Under the pieces are notes generated by a model. It had not been told where the DNA came from. It was given only the letters and a program-made list of their open reading frames with translations, and did not search any database. Positions 35,334-46,348 of a DNA stretch of 64,000 bases are shown here, piece after piece. The stretch comes from Primula veris. Taxonomy: Eukaryota; Streptophyta; Magnoliopsida; Ericales; Primulaceae. A program made the position numbers and the translations under genes. Positions within the stretch are counted from its first letter, which is position 1; each line of letters starts with the position of its first letter. The stretch lies in assembly GCA_963682055.1 (NCBI GenBank), contig OY821742.1, positions 9,579,752 to 9,643,751 on the forward strand, read 5' to 3'.

Positions 35334-35594
35334 CTCTCTCCTTTCCTTTTAAGTGTCTTTATTGTATTTCGGTAAATATTAAAATATATTATTAATTGCA
35401 TTAAAAAATTATAAATATAGCCCTAATTTAAATTAAATAATTATTATTGTGAATTTTTGGAATGTATTCATTGCAATATTTGATAATATTATACTATTTT
35501 TTATCATTTTTTGATTGATAAATTAGGAAAACGGACAATTATTTTGGGAAAACCAAATATGAAATATTTGACACTTATTTAGGAACGGATGGAG
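35334..35594. mobile_element. Stowaway-like MITE, 261 bp
   Basis: Starts CTCTCTCCTTTCCTTTTAAG and ends with the inverted partner AGGAACGGATGGAG. AAGTGTC/GACACTT lies just inside the ends, and TA flanks both sides. Confidence 0.8.
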
Positions 35595-36138
35595 TATAAT
35601 TTCTATCATATGCAATCAATCAAGGTCGCATGACTTCAAACCGAATACATTGAAAATCTTTATATTAAGAAATGCAGTTCGGGTTTTAATTTTTAATACT
35701 AAATATTCAAATTCCTTTTGAGTCTACATAAAAATTTGTTTGCAATTTTTGTGGTGTTTATTTTATATGAAACTAGCGCACGGAGTCCACGCGATGCGTG
35801 GTGTGATTTGTAGAGCAGTATTATGCAATAAGATTATATAAATATATATATATAACACTAACAAAAATACCAACTTAAACATCGAAATCCTATCCATTCA
35901 TTTCAACGGACAGGATTAAAACTAATAAACTAAAAAAAAAAAAAAAAACATACGCTAAACTCTCTCTCTCGCTCTTTACAGACCTTTTCTATTCCAACCC
36001 AATACACATCTTCTCCCTCTATCTCACTATCTAAATCTCTTAACGTGACAGATGTTCTCCCTCTTGCATAATGGTCTAGATGTTCCGCCCTCTCTCTACG
36101 GTATTATCACACCCTCGATTTTTTTTTATTTTTTTTTA

Positions 36139-37085
36139 GGAATTATGTTAAACTATATTTAATTGATTTTGGGGTTTTTCTTTGGAATTAGTTTTAATTG
36201 TTGTTGTGTCGTCTTGTGGCTGTTCTTTGTCATATTTTTACTTATGGTTTTATTACACTCTCCCAAATATGATTTTAATTCTATCATTTGTTTTGTTCAC
36301 TTCCAGAAATTTTTTCCATGAGAATTGATGTATTACTCGATATTGTTTTTAAAATCTAGCTTCAGAGAAGAAAAACTCAACTCAAGGCTCGAAAACACTT
36401 TATGCGAAACATTACGCTTTTCAAGCTTTTAATCATAAACGCTTTACCTACACTTCCGCATTTTAAAACATTGAGTTTATTGCAAAATAAGTTATAGATA
36501 TTTTGTGTTTATAAGATTGATGACATCAAGTCTACTAGATTAGTGTACTAACTACTACTAATCCATAAAAAAATAGAGGAATTACGTATGTGGTACAAAA
36601 ATCATTAATATGATAAGTTGATATATTTGCAAAATACTCCGGTCTCCCTTTGAGTTTATATATATTAGAATAGCAAAGAATAGATTATAAATGATTTGAT
36701 TAATATTCTATCATGGCTTCCAAATGATTGTAATTCCTTATTGGGTGAACTCTCTCCTATATAAATAGTCATCGTCCATGTAATAAGACACAAATTGATT
36801 ACACTCTGTCATATTTTTACTTATGGTTTTATTACACTCTCCCAACCTTTTTCTTATGTTGTCAAATTGATGTCGATGTTGATATTTACACTAATATTAA
36901 TATATGGCTTTTACCTTAAGTGTTCGATTGGATTATATCTGGAAATTAGGTGTTATCCATACTGGATCACTTAATATATTATACATTGCGAATTTAGGAA
37001 TTGGGAATTATGTTAAACTATATTTAATTGATTTTGGGGTTTTCTTTGGAACTAGTTTTAATGTTATTGTGTCGTCTTGTCCTTT
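36139..37085. repeat. Internal direct repeats of the MULE
   Basis: A block with GGAATTATGTTAAACTATAT and GTGTCGTCTTGT occurs at 36139-36215 and 37004-37080. A second block (GTCATATTTTTACTTATGG) occurs at 36229 and 36808. Confidence 0.75.
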
Positions 37086-37224
37086 TAAAGTTCTGTCAAG
37101 TATTTTTTCTCTTTTATGGTTGTTGTGTTGCCTCAAAACTTTTCGGTTGTTACCTTTATATTAAACAATCAAATCTTCATTGTTAGTATGTTCTTTTGAT
37201 AAAAAAGATTTTGTGATTAATTGT

Positions 37225-38299
37225 TATTTAGGTCACTGTGAATGCAAATATAACTTCTAATACAGAAGAATAAACTTTGGGTTTCGACAATGACGAAGTA
37301 AATGATGTAGAAGTACATGATTTGGAGGTCAATGATTTTCAAATATCAAAAAATGATACAGAAGTATTAAATGTACCAGCAGTTGGTATGTCTTTCAAAA
37401 CACTTGAGGAAGCACACAAATATTATGAGGATTACGGTCGACGAAATGGTTTTTGGATTCAAGTTAGAACTACTAGCAAAAGACCAGGAACAGGTGAAGT
37501 GATTAGTAAACAATTTGTTTATGTTAGAGAAGGAAAACACGTTCCCAAAACTGACGAAGACGGTGAGGTACATAATGAGAATGCTGGGAAAAAAAAAAAA
37601 AAAAAAACAGAAACTGTTCAACGCTTAAAACTGAGGGTAAGGCTCAAATGCGAGTTAAGAAACAATGGGATGATGAATGGAAAGTAACAGTGTTCGAATT
37701 GAGTCACAACCATTCAATGATCTCTCCAAAAAAAGAGGATGAAAATGGGATCAAATCAATACTTGCCTAAAGCAGTTACGGTATTGGCCGACGCATTTCA
37801 TAAGGAACACATCAAAATTTCAAAAATTAATTCGGTTTTTGGTGGGGAGCATATGGGATTTGATAATAGACGGGTCTATAATGCATTGAGTAATGTGAAA
37901 TTTAAGAACTTAGAAGTGGGAGATGCACAATCAATGATGTTATATTTTCAGACTAAAAAAGCACAAAATCCACAATTTTTCTATGATATCCAAATGGATG
38001 ACAATATGAGGGCGATAAATTTCTTTTGGGTGGATGCTCAATCTCGTATGGCCTATCAATATTTTGGAGATGTAATTTGTTTTGACACAACATATCGAAC
38101 AAACAAGTATGAAATGCCTTTTGCCCCATTCACTGGAGTGGATCACCATTGGCAAACAATACAATTCGGATGTGCGCTTTTACAAGATGAGACAGAGGTT
38201 ACATTTACATGGTTATTTGTTTGGGAGCGTGTTTTATCATTCTCTAACACAAACAGATTATCTACTAATCCACTTCATCCGCTCATTGTCTTTTGTTAA
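37225..38299 (+). pseudogene. FAR1/FRS-like MULE transposase, broken
   Basis: The first part (from about 37277) is a FAR1 DNA-binding domain: VGMSFKTLEEAHKYYEDYG, then RRNGFWIQVRTTSK. After a run of 19 A at about 37590 the frame shifts and continues with KAQMRVKKQWDDEWKVTVFE and LSHNHSM, then a MULE transposase segment (37780-38220: FFWVDAQSRMAYQYFGDVI, CFDTTYRTNKYEMPFAPFTG). It ends abruptly at TWLFVWERV and runs into an inverted copy of its own 5' part. A TAA interrupts the leader, no ATG is left, and at least one conserved Cys of the zinc site is replaced (FVYVREG). FRS proteins are domesticated MULE transposases. Here the terminal repeats suggest the transposon form. Confidence 0.82.
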
Positions 38300-38539
38300 T
38301 AATTCTAATACGAACCTAAAACCCATTTCGTCCACCATAATGCTCGTAATAATTTTGTGCTTCATCAAGTGTTATAAAGGGCATACCGATTCTTTGTACA
38401 TTTGATACTTCTGTATCATTTTTTGATGTTTTAAAACTATTTACTGAATATCATCTGCTGCTTCTACATCATTCAGTTCGTTATTGTCGAAACCCAAAGT
38501 TTCTTCTTCTAAACCGTCTCCTTCCAAATGAGAAGTCAT
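38225..38539 (-). pseudogene. Inverted partial copy of the FAR1 DNA-binding region
   Basis: The reverse complement aligns to 37225-37546. It keeps an ATG (38537-38539) and MTSHLEGDGLEEETLGFDNN, which the forward copy has lost, but then meets stops. With the forward copy it forms an inverted repeat of about 300 bp separated by about 680 bp. Confidence 0.8.
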
Positions 38540-38569
38540 ATTTGCCTTCACAACGAACGACCTAATTAA

Positions 38570-40380
38570 CGATTGAACATACAAAAAATTAACTCAACTT
38601 TTGCTGTTTGTTTGTTTTTAATTAAAAATTTCAACCAAACAACCCCGGGATCTAAATTTAACAGAATACAAAAGTTTTTAAGTCAAAACAGCCAAATAAG
38701 CATTCAAAATTATCGCAAAATCAGTCAGTAAGGATATTATAGCAATATCTTAATTCATCAAGATCACTGAGCTAGGATAAGAGTTAATTCGATCTATGAC
38801 TGCAACAGCGGCAAGAGGGTCAGGAGAAGTCATGTTCTTTGGACTGTTATTTGCTGGCACTAAGTAGAAAGTATAACTATATGAAGACTTTAACTGAATA
38901 TATATTTCAAAATACAACTTCTTCATGTACAAACGTCTATATATGATATAACTATCTACTGCTACAATTACCAGATTCTTTAACAACTGTCTCTTATCAC
39001 ACAGCCTCACATTTGATAATTTGAGAAAACACATCTACATCCAGATAATTTTAGCTTAAACTAAAGTTAATTAGCACTAGCCTCACATTTAGAAAATTTA
39101 AAAGATGGATTTGGGTTTAAATTCATGTTACCTAAAAAACATTGTAAGATACTAAGATTAATATATTCAAAAATCTACAACAAACTCTTGAATGCTCAAA
39201 TTCGGAATCCTGAGAAAATAACTTCATAAACTCCAAGAGCTTTTAACTAAATCAACTCAAGTACTACTGTAATAGTATATAATAAGAACCAAGAGTACAG
39301 AACTGTATATACAAATATATATATGTACATACACCTGACAGTTAACAAACCATAGGCAGCAACTGAGAAAGCTAACTATTCAGTGAAAGATTTAAGCTAT
39401 ATTCAATTAACACAATACTTGACCCACAATGAGATATTATTTTCTAAAATAAATTTTAGATGAAATTCAAATCAGGTTAGTCAGCACTGGCGTCACAATT
39501 AACCAAGTGACATTTAAAACAAGAGAATTTGGCTTAGATTCAAGTTAATCAAAATATAAAAAGAAGAAAACATAAAAAAAAAAAAAAACATAAACTCCAT
39601 AAAAGATCTATTGAACTTTGGAATACTCCGAAACTATGTGCAACAATTGAGAAGGGAACTACTTAAATTCCAAGAGCTTCTTTAATTAAAGTTAAACCTG
39701 AAATAACAGTCACAATATCACATTAACAATTATCAAAATATACACAATAGTTGAGAAAGCAAATTGTACGTCTAAAGCTATATCCATGAATATTTCTATG
39801 AAATCTCGAACCTTCAAATTCCGAATCCTGGCCAACAATTGAGAAAAGTACTTAAATTTCAAGAGTTCTTTTAATTAAAATTAAGAAATTGAAAAGATAA
39901 ATAGACTTATTAGCAATTACTCCGTATCATAACACACGCGACAATCGAGAAAGTAACTTAGTCACTTCATATGTAATCCATGTGTAATCCTATTATCCCG
40001 AGCCGAAAGAGAAACTTTAATGAAAAACGTATCTTAAATAAGGTGACACCACCCATCCTAAATTCGCAATTTATTATATATTTGCTAATTTTATATATTT
40101 ATAATTTATAATTTCTCAACTACAATCCAATCAATCATTTTAAATAAAACCCTAAAATCTATTGAACCTAGTTCAACCTAATTCGAAAAAAAAATATTAA
40201 CAAATATATAAAATTAGTATAACATAAAAATCAAAATCAAAATCACAATTGAACAAAAAGTTTGAGGGTGTGATGATACCTTCAGAGAGACAACCATGCG
40301 AGAAAGATAGAGGAATCGAACAGAGATGGTCGCGAAGTTGTGGCGTGTGAGATGGGAGAGAAGAAGTGTATTCTGTTAGG
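38570..40380. other. MULE right-hand non-coding part
   Basis: AT-rich, no open frame with motifs. Possibly intron or leader of the inverted transposase copy. Confidence 0.45.
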
Positions 40381-40546
40381 GGGGAGAGAGGTTTTTTATT
40401 GAGCGGGGAGGATATATTTTGAGGAGAGAGAAAGAGAGAGTAGCCTATTATTTTTTTTAGTTTATAAATTTCAATCTTGGCCATTGAAACAGATTAAAAT
40501 GAATGGCTAGGATTTCGATGTTTAAGTTGGTGTTTTTGTTAGTGTT

Positions 40547-41371
40547 CATCTATCCATCTATATATATATATGTGTGTGTGTGTATAGATCCTCCTCCTAT
40601 ATATATATATTATGTATTTAGGGCCAATTACCTGTTTGTAAAGAGAATAATTTCAGCATAGCATTGTGGGAGATAAGAGAGAGAGAAAGGCAGAGAGAGA
40701 TAATAAGGGAGAGAGATACTAACCGTGAAATAGCAGTTATTTTTATTTTAGCAGTTTATCTTATCAGTTTTTTTATTTGTAATTTTTCAAAATATAAATA
40801 CTATTTTGTAAATATTTGTTTTAAGACCTCATAAGACATCTCTACACATAGATTAATAGTATAGATGCTGAAAAGAAAGTTTTGTAAACATGATCTATAT
40901 TTTAAATGATCTGCTGGATTTTTTTTTAAACATGATTTATATTTTAAAAGAAATGTTGTCCATCAATATTTTATAGAGGATCTGCAAAATATATATAATG
41001 AGTAAAAACATGTAAAATACATGAACATTTTAAAATAGTCATTACAAATGCTCACATAGAATGAACTAGCTGGGGACGGTCGGGGCCACGGCCCCCTCTA
41101 TTTTGAAAAAAATTATTATCAAAAAAGTAAATTGCTTTCGATGTAATATACTCAAAAATAGCATCTCCTATTTCAAAATAAAATAAAATACTTATATATA
41201 ATATGAAACTTTTTATATATTTTTATATAAAATATCGGCCCCTTGCACATGAAGTTTCTGGTTATATCACTATGCTCCAGTACATTTATACAACTATTAT
41301 GATGTGTATATATAAATTCAGTGCATATATCTGACAAATGTGGTAATAAAGCGGGTTACTAACTTAGCACA
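40547..41371. other. Intergenic, no gene seen
   Basis: TA/TG microsatellites near 40560-40580, GA-rich stretch near 40675-40715. No gene was recognised. Confidence 0.5.
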
Positions 41372-41373
41372 TA

Positions 41374-41599
41374 CTTCCCCGTTCCATTTAATTGTCCATT
41401 ACGAAACTATATGCAATTTTGACCGGCTTATAACTTGTATCAAAATTATCGAAATGAATAAAGTTGATTATATAGTTCAAATGTTAAATTTTATGATTAT
41501 ATTTTTAAAAAATTCATTTGGACAATTTTGATACAAGTTATAAGCCGGTCAAAATTTCACATAGTTTCGTAATGGACAATTAAATGGGAACGGAGGGAG
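41374..41599. mobile_element. Stowaway-like MITE, 226 bp
   Basis: Starts CTTCCCCGTTCCATTTAATT and ends GGGAACGGAGGGAG, flanked by TA. Both arms contain the inverted motif GACCGGCTTATAACTTGTAT. Same family as 7863-8054. Confidence 0.88.
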
Positions 41600-41601
41600 T
41601 A

Positions 41602-42330
41602 GATAGCAAGTCAAGTGTATGACTCTTAGGTTTCGTTTGGTTGGTATACTATTTTTGATAAGATATATAGCATGGGTTAAGAGTTGAATAAGAAATGATG
41701 GTGGGTTAATTATTTTGAATGGTATTATGACCATATTTGTTTGCGGTATAAGAGGTGATATAACATTATTAGTATCGTGTGACATATGTTATAATTTATT
41801 TGTTTACACAAATTGCATTTGATATTATATAAGTGATAGTACTACTAATTATACTAGTATAATTTATGTTAATAAGGTGGTATAAACTAATGCATGGTGG
41901 TATTATTTATCCCAAACATTCTCAACATCCTATCTAATTTAGCTATTTATCTGTGCATACAGATACTTGGGAAAGTTTTGTTACTCATCAGTCAATTTTT
42001 TTTCAAAATGTAGATAGATATATTTAGATTTGCTCTCTACAATTTTTTTAACGTTCAACTACTAGATTAAAAAGTATTTATGGTTCTTTTTTATTTCACT
42101 TTTCAATACCAATACGGTTGATATCAAAAGAATTATAACGATTCTTCTTGAATACCAATACGGTTGGTATCAACAAGATCCTTAAAACAAAATCAAATTG
42201 TTTAAAATTTTTCTTTGCAAATCAAATTCTAATATGATTTAGAATTGAAAACAAAAAAGCATTATTACTTATAAAATAAATAATTGTATTAATTAATACA
42301 TGAAAGAAACAACAGACTATCGGTTAAAAT
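41602..42330. other. Intergenic, possible MITE remnant
   Basis: Starts with TTTCGTTTGGTTGG, a Tourist-like end, but no matching partner end or target duplication was seen. No gene. Confidence 0.4.
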
Positions 42331-44448
42331 TGTTGGTTTCCGTGTACGAAATAACAATTAAACAATAATAAAGGACTAAAAAAGAAATAATCAAAACCAG
42401 TGTAATCTTTATTAATTCAGAATTGAAGCTGAAATTACAGATTACAACATGTATCTACTGAATAGAAATTAAAGCAAACGTTATTCAGATTATTATCAAT
42501 TAATAATCTGATGTACTGAATTACAATAAATAGAAACTGTCGGACTGGAAAGTATAAACTTAACAGCCGGACTGTTCTGATTGAAATAGAAATTACATGA
42601 CTGAAATGAAACTATTCTAATTACAGAATTGAATTACAGAATTGAAATTACAGAATAGAAACAGTACTTTAAAGAAATTACAGAAAAGTAAAAAACAGAA
42701 TTAAAAATTACAGCTAAGTACAGCAAATTAAAATACTGAATAGAAAAGACAGAAATGTAAATTGCAGAATTTAAATTGCGTTATTAAAATACTGAATTGA
42801 AAAAGACAGAAAAAATAAAAGACGAGGCGACTGTTAGACAGTCTGTCCTTAACCGATATTCGCATCAACCACCTTAATGTTTCTGGTTGCGTTGGCGCTT
42901 CGATCCCAAGGTATAACGTTTCGGATGACTCTTCGAAAACTGGCGACGAGTCAAGGTCGAGCTGTTGGTGGGTGGTTCTCTCTCTTTCTAATATGCTATG
43001 AGGAAAAATATGCAGTATTTTCAGAATGTAAAAAAGGTGTGTTTAGAGAGTGGGAGAAAGCTACCTATTTATAGGCTAATCTGAAATCTCAGCCATAATG
43101 GTCACTTAATTCAGTATTCGAAACTGCTGAATTAATGATGCAATTATTCTCAATTAATTGCATCAGTTACAAGCTTGTTGTAATTTTTGGGACTATTTTG
43201 TTATTATTCAAAACTCTCAGACTTTATTGGAACCGGAACAGAAACATTCCCCAAGTCACAAGTCCCAAGCCCGCGCCCGAGACTGAGACCGCGTGTGGTA
43301 CACTTGCCTGCACACACAACTATGAGGCTACACATTATTACCACCAATATAAACTATTCAAAATAGTTTTTCCTCTTTGATGTGGGATAAACATTTGGGT
43401 GTCTTCCCCATCCATTTGTTTTTCCCATTTCCTCTCCCAAATTCCAGATTTCATCTCTCCATGGTCCAACATCGGAGTCAATTTTCATTCACACCCATTC
43501 ACCGAATAAGTCATGCGATATACCGTTTCAAAACTTGTCACACAAGCTACTCAAACCACTTGAGTAAGGAGTCTAAACTTTAGATTCTTCGCATGAAATT
43601 TGACCAAACTTTTGGACTCGTGACTAATTCGGAAAACACCATGAAACATGTTTTTTCCAACAATCCCCCACATGAATGCAATTGGCTCGAAAGCTCATGC
43701 CCTAAATGCAAATCAAGAAAACCGCAAAATTTCACTGCCTAAGGTCAGGCAGCGCGTGCCTTGAACCTACCGTAGCGTAGTTTCATCCGGAATACTGCTA
43801 TTAGGTAGCATAGATGCTTTGAACCCTTTAGCTTTGTGTATCCCAGCATGATACCCGCACAGTGCCCTTTCTACCCACATACTAGGCCCTTTAGTTGTTG
43901 TCCATATTTGGCCTGGACTGACTTGGCAACTTCAACTGAGTGCTCTAGTAATTTAGCCCAAACTCATCGCATGGTACCAGCCTTACACACTCGTTATAGG
44001 TGGTTCCAAGTCGAAGGTGTCCTGACTCAGCTTATTCGACCGTCGAGTTACTTGGATCATTAAGAGCCTCAAGCTCACCCTTACAATGGTACAGGTCTAT
44101 CACTCTGTCATCGCGGAAAATGGGTTGGGGACTACTAGTTCCTAAGGGTGTGTTTGTTTGATGGACTAATGCACTTGGATTGTATTGCAAATGCTGTGGG
44201 ACCATCTAGTCCTACGTTTGTTTTGCACTGGGGTGCAGTACTAGTAGTTCAGGTGGACTTCAAATGCTCCTAAAAGCCATCTTTTGCAATACCATATACA
44301 GCTAGTATTAGAAATAGTCCGGGTGTATTTGTAATCCCATAAAAAATAGTACCGCAACCAAACGAGGCCTAAGTGTTTTGTTCGGTTGCCCTCACAGTTC
44401 AGTTTCCCTTTGAACCTAGCAGGAAAGATTCCGTTTAGGTTGACAATA
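42331..44448 (-). mobile_element. Truncated copia fragment related to the 14.3-kb element
   Basis: Minus-strand 3' LTR (42331-43662, TGTTGG...CCAACA) with polypurine tract at 43663-43672, followed by diverged 3' internal sequence matching 20590-21108 of the intact element. Everything upstream (gag-pol, 5' LTR) is missing. The LTR keeps single units where the intact element has G-rich arrays and has few CAGTCCGG repeats. A Tourist-like MITE sits inside. Confidence 0.85.
44146..44369. mobile_element. Tourist-like (PIF/Harbinger) MITE, 224 bp
   Basis: Ends GGGTGTGTTTGTTTG and, inverted, GGCCTCGTTTGGTTG, with TAA duplications at 44143-44145 and 44370-44372. It interrupts copia sequence that is contiguous in the related element. 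Confidence 0.82.
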
Positions 44449-44531
44449 TTCCTTTTATGTCCTTACCTTGTTAATTTCTTTATAGATCACTCGAGCTATA
44501 AAGAAATTAACAAGGTAAGGACATAAAGGAA
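44449..44531. repeat. Hairpin with 35-36-bp near-perfect stem
   Basis: Arms 44449-44484 and 44497-44531 are inverted copies differing by one A, with a 12-base loop. The loop sequence (ATCACTCGAGCTA) recurs inverted at 44556-44568. It lies exactly at the broken end of the copia fragment. Confidence 0.92.
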
Positions 44532-46348
44532 ACTCAACAATCCTAAAATAGATTCTAGCTCGAGTGATAAAATTGCATAGCAAACGGTTAACAATATAGC
44601 CAGGCGCACAGCAGCAAATCATTAACGTAATCACGATATTGTACTGTAAAGTAAGCTGCAGCGGAAATGTTTCAACATGCAAATGAAGGGAACTCTCGAT
44701 ATATACTCGTGTGTCGTGCCAACTTGAGTTTGTCCAAGAACCTTCATCTGTACCATTAAAATAAGTACCTACCAATGTTGTCTAACATGAACATGGATAC
44801 TGCATCAAGATTGAAGCTTGTACAAACATTTGCCTATCCATCCTGATCATAATAGAAATATTACTTGCTGTAAATGACACCATTGTCAGTTTTTCAATGT
44901 CTCCGTTCTAGTTCAACAGAAAAGTATTAATCTAACAGTATTTTAGTAGAATTTTTAAACGAAGAATATCATTTATAGAGACTAAATATAGCAAGACAAC
45001 AAGGTAGCAGAACCAGCAAGACAAAGTACCAAACGATATACAGAAAGCGAATTGGTCAAAGATATTATCATTCCTTAATAGGAAACATAACAGTGCATAA
45101 GGTCTTTAGAGGTTACATAAACAACATCACATACAGCAGTACTAAGAGAACATCTGATGTAACATAGAAACTAGAAAGAACTATATAAAGGCATGAAGAA
45201 AGTAACAAACTCAGTGGAACGACTCCACGGCCAGTTCAGACTCCTACAGCAAAATAAAAAAACCAAGCACGCAGAAACTTTGTCGAGGGTGAGGTGTGAG
45301 AACCAGCATGACAGCAGCAGAAATTAATAAAAAAACCTGGGAAATCAAAATAAATAATTGTCAGGAACTTAGGATGGAAGCATCATATAAACTACTTAAA
45401 CAAAAAAAAAACACATACTGCACAATAAGCTCTGTTTTATATTCTGAAGCTAGGAACCAAATGGAAGAGCATCGGTGGCTTTATATACAATTTCGAAGCA
45501 AAACCTGAAAGGATCAGATACAATGAAAAAGAAACTCACTCGCCTTATCAGTCATTTGTCCTATAATTTTTATCTATTTCATTTTAATGGCACTGAACTA
45601 CTTAAAAATTTGAATTTACTAGCTAAAGTGAGAATGTTCCATCATCTTTTTCAAAAACATGAATGCAAAAAAAGTTAATGAAGCGAATGAAATGTCAACA
45701 CAAGAAATGGAGGACAATTATTAAGATTGCTAAATTGATTGATGTTACTTCAAGTAATAAGTTTTTGTGATGGTTATGCACTGCAATTAACACCAGTTCA
45801 TACATAAAATTCTATCTAATGAAGATTAGAGAGAAATGCAAACTTTATGCACACTAACAAAAGTTCTCATATCTCTTAAGTTCTATCTAATGAAGATTAG
45901 AGAGAAAATGCAAACTTTATGTACACTAACAAAAGTTCTCATATCTCTTAAGTCATTGTACATCATATTGTGCATCATATGCTTGCTTATTGGTTAGAAG
46001 TGACATTAGCTGAGCGTGAAAAAGCTAAAACTGAACAATCTCCCATATTTACATATACATACATAGTCAGAGTTTTTACATGCTAATATGGCCCTAAAAA
46101 AAGGGTTCTATATTTCAATTTGTATGAGATAATATCATATATGGCTTTCAAATCCGGATTCTATAACGAATGGAATGAAAGAATGGATAAAAAGTAAATT
46201 TTCGAACCTCCGAGTATGAATGTTCTATAAATTAAGTTGCATCACTGTTGAAGTAATAAACATGAAAGTGATCATTTTGGCGGTATTCTCAGCTTTTTCA
46301 ACCTTTTCATCCTCCTCTTCATAATCCGGTTCAGATATTTCAGCTTTC
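44532..46348. other. Intergenic, no gene recognised
   Basis: AT-rich. Contains a ~71-bp tandem duplication (45811-45952, unit starting TCTATCTAATGAAGATTAG). A short minus-strand frame near 46225-46348 reads an acidic, Lys/Glu-rich stretch joined to exon 5 of oligopeptidase copy 2. Its source was not identified. Confidence 0.5.

Larger units (their letters stand above)
35855..40546. mobile_element. Mutator-like element (MULE) with FAR1-type transposase relic
   Basis: The left end AACACTAACAAAAATACC and the inverted right end (40546 downward) match for over 100 bp (ACTTAAACATCGAAATCCTA, CCATTCATTT), then more loosely through CTCTCTC-rich sequence. Inside lies a FAR1/FRS-like MULE transposase relic. 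A clean 9-bp target duplication was not visible because of flanking TA repeats. A palindrome CCACGCGATGCGTGG sits outside at 35787-35801. Confidence 0.65.

Noticed and set aside
44455..44775. 106-codon minus-strand frame overlapping the hairpin
   Set aside because: No recognisable family. Part of it is the hairpin arm, so a gene is unlikely.
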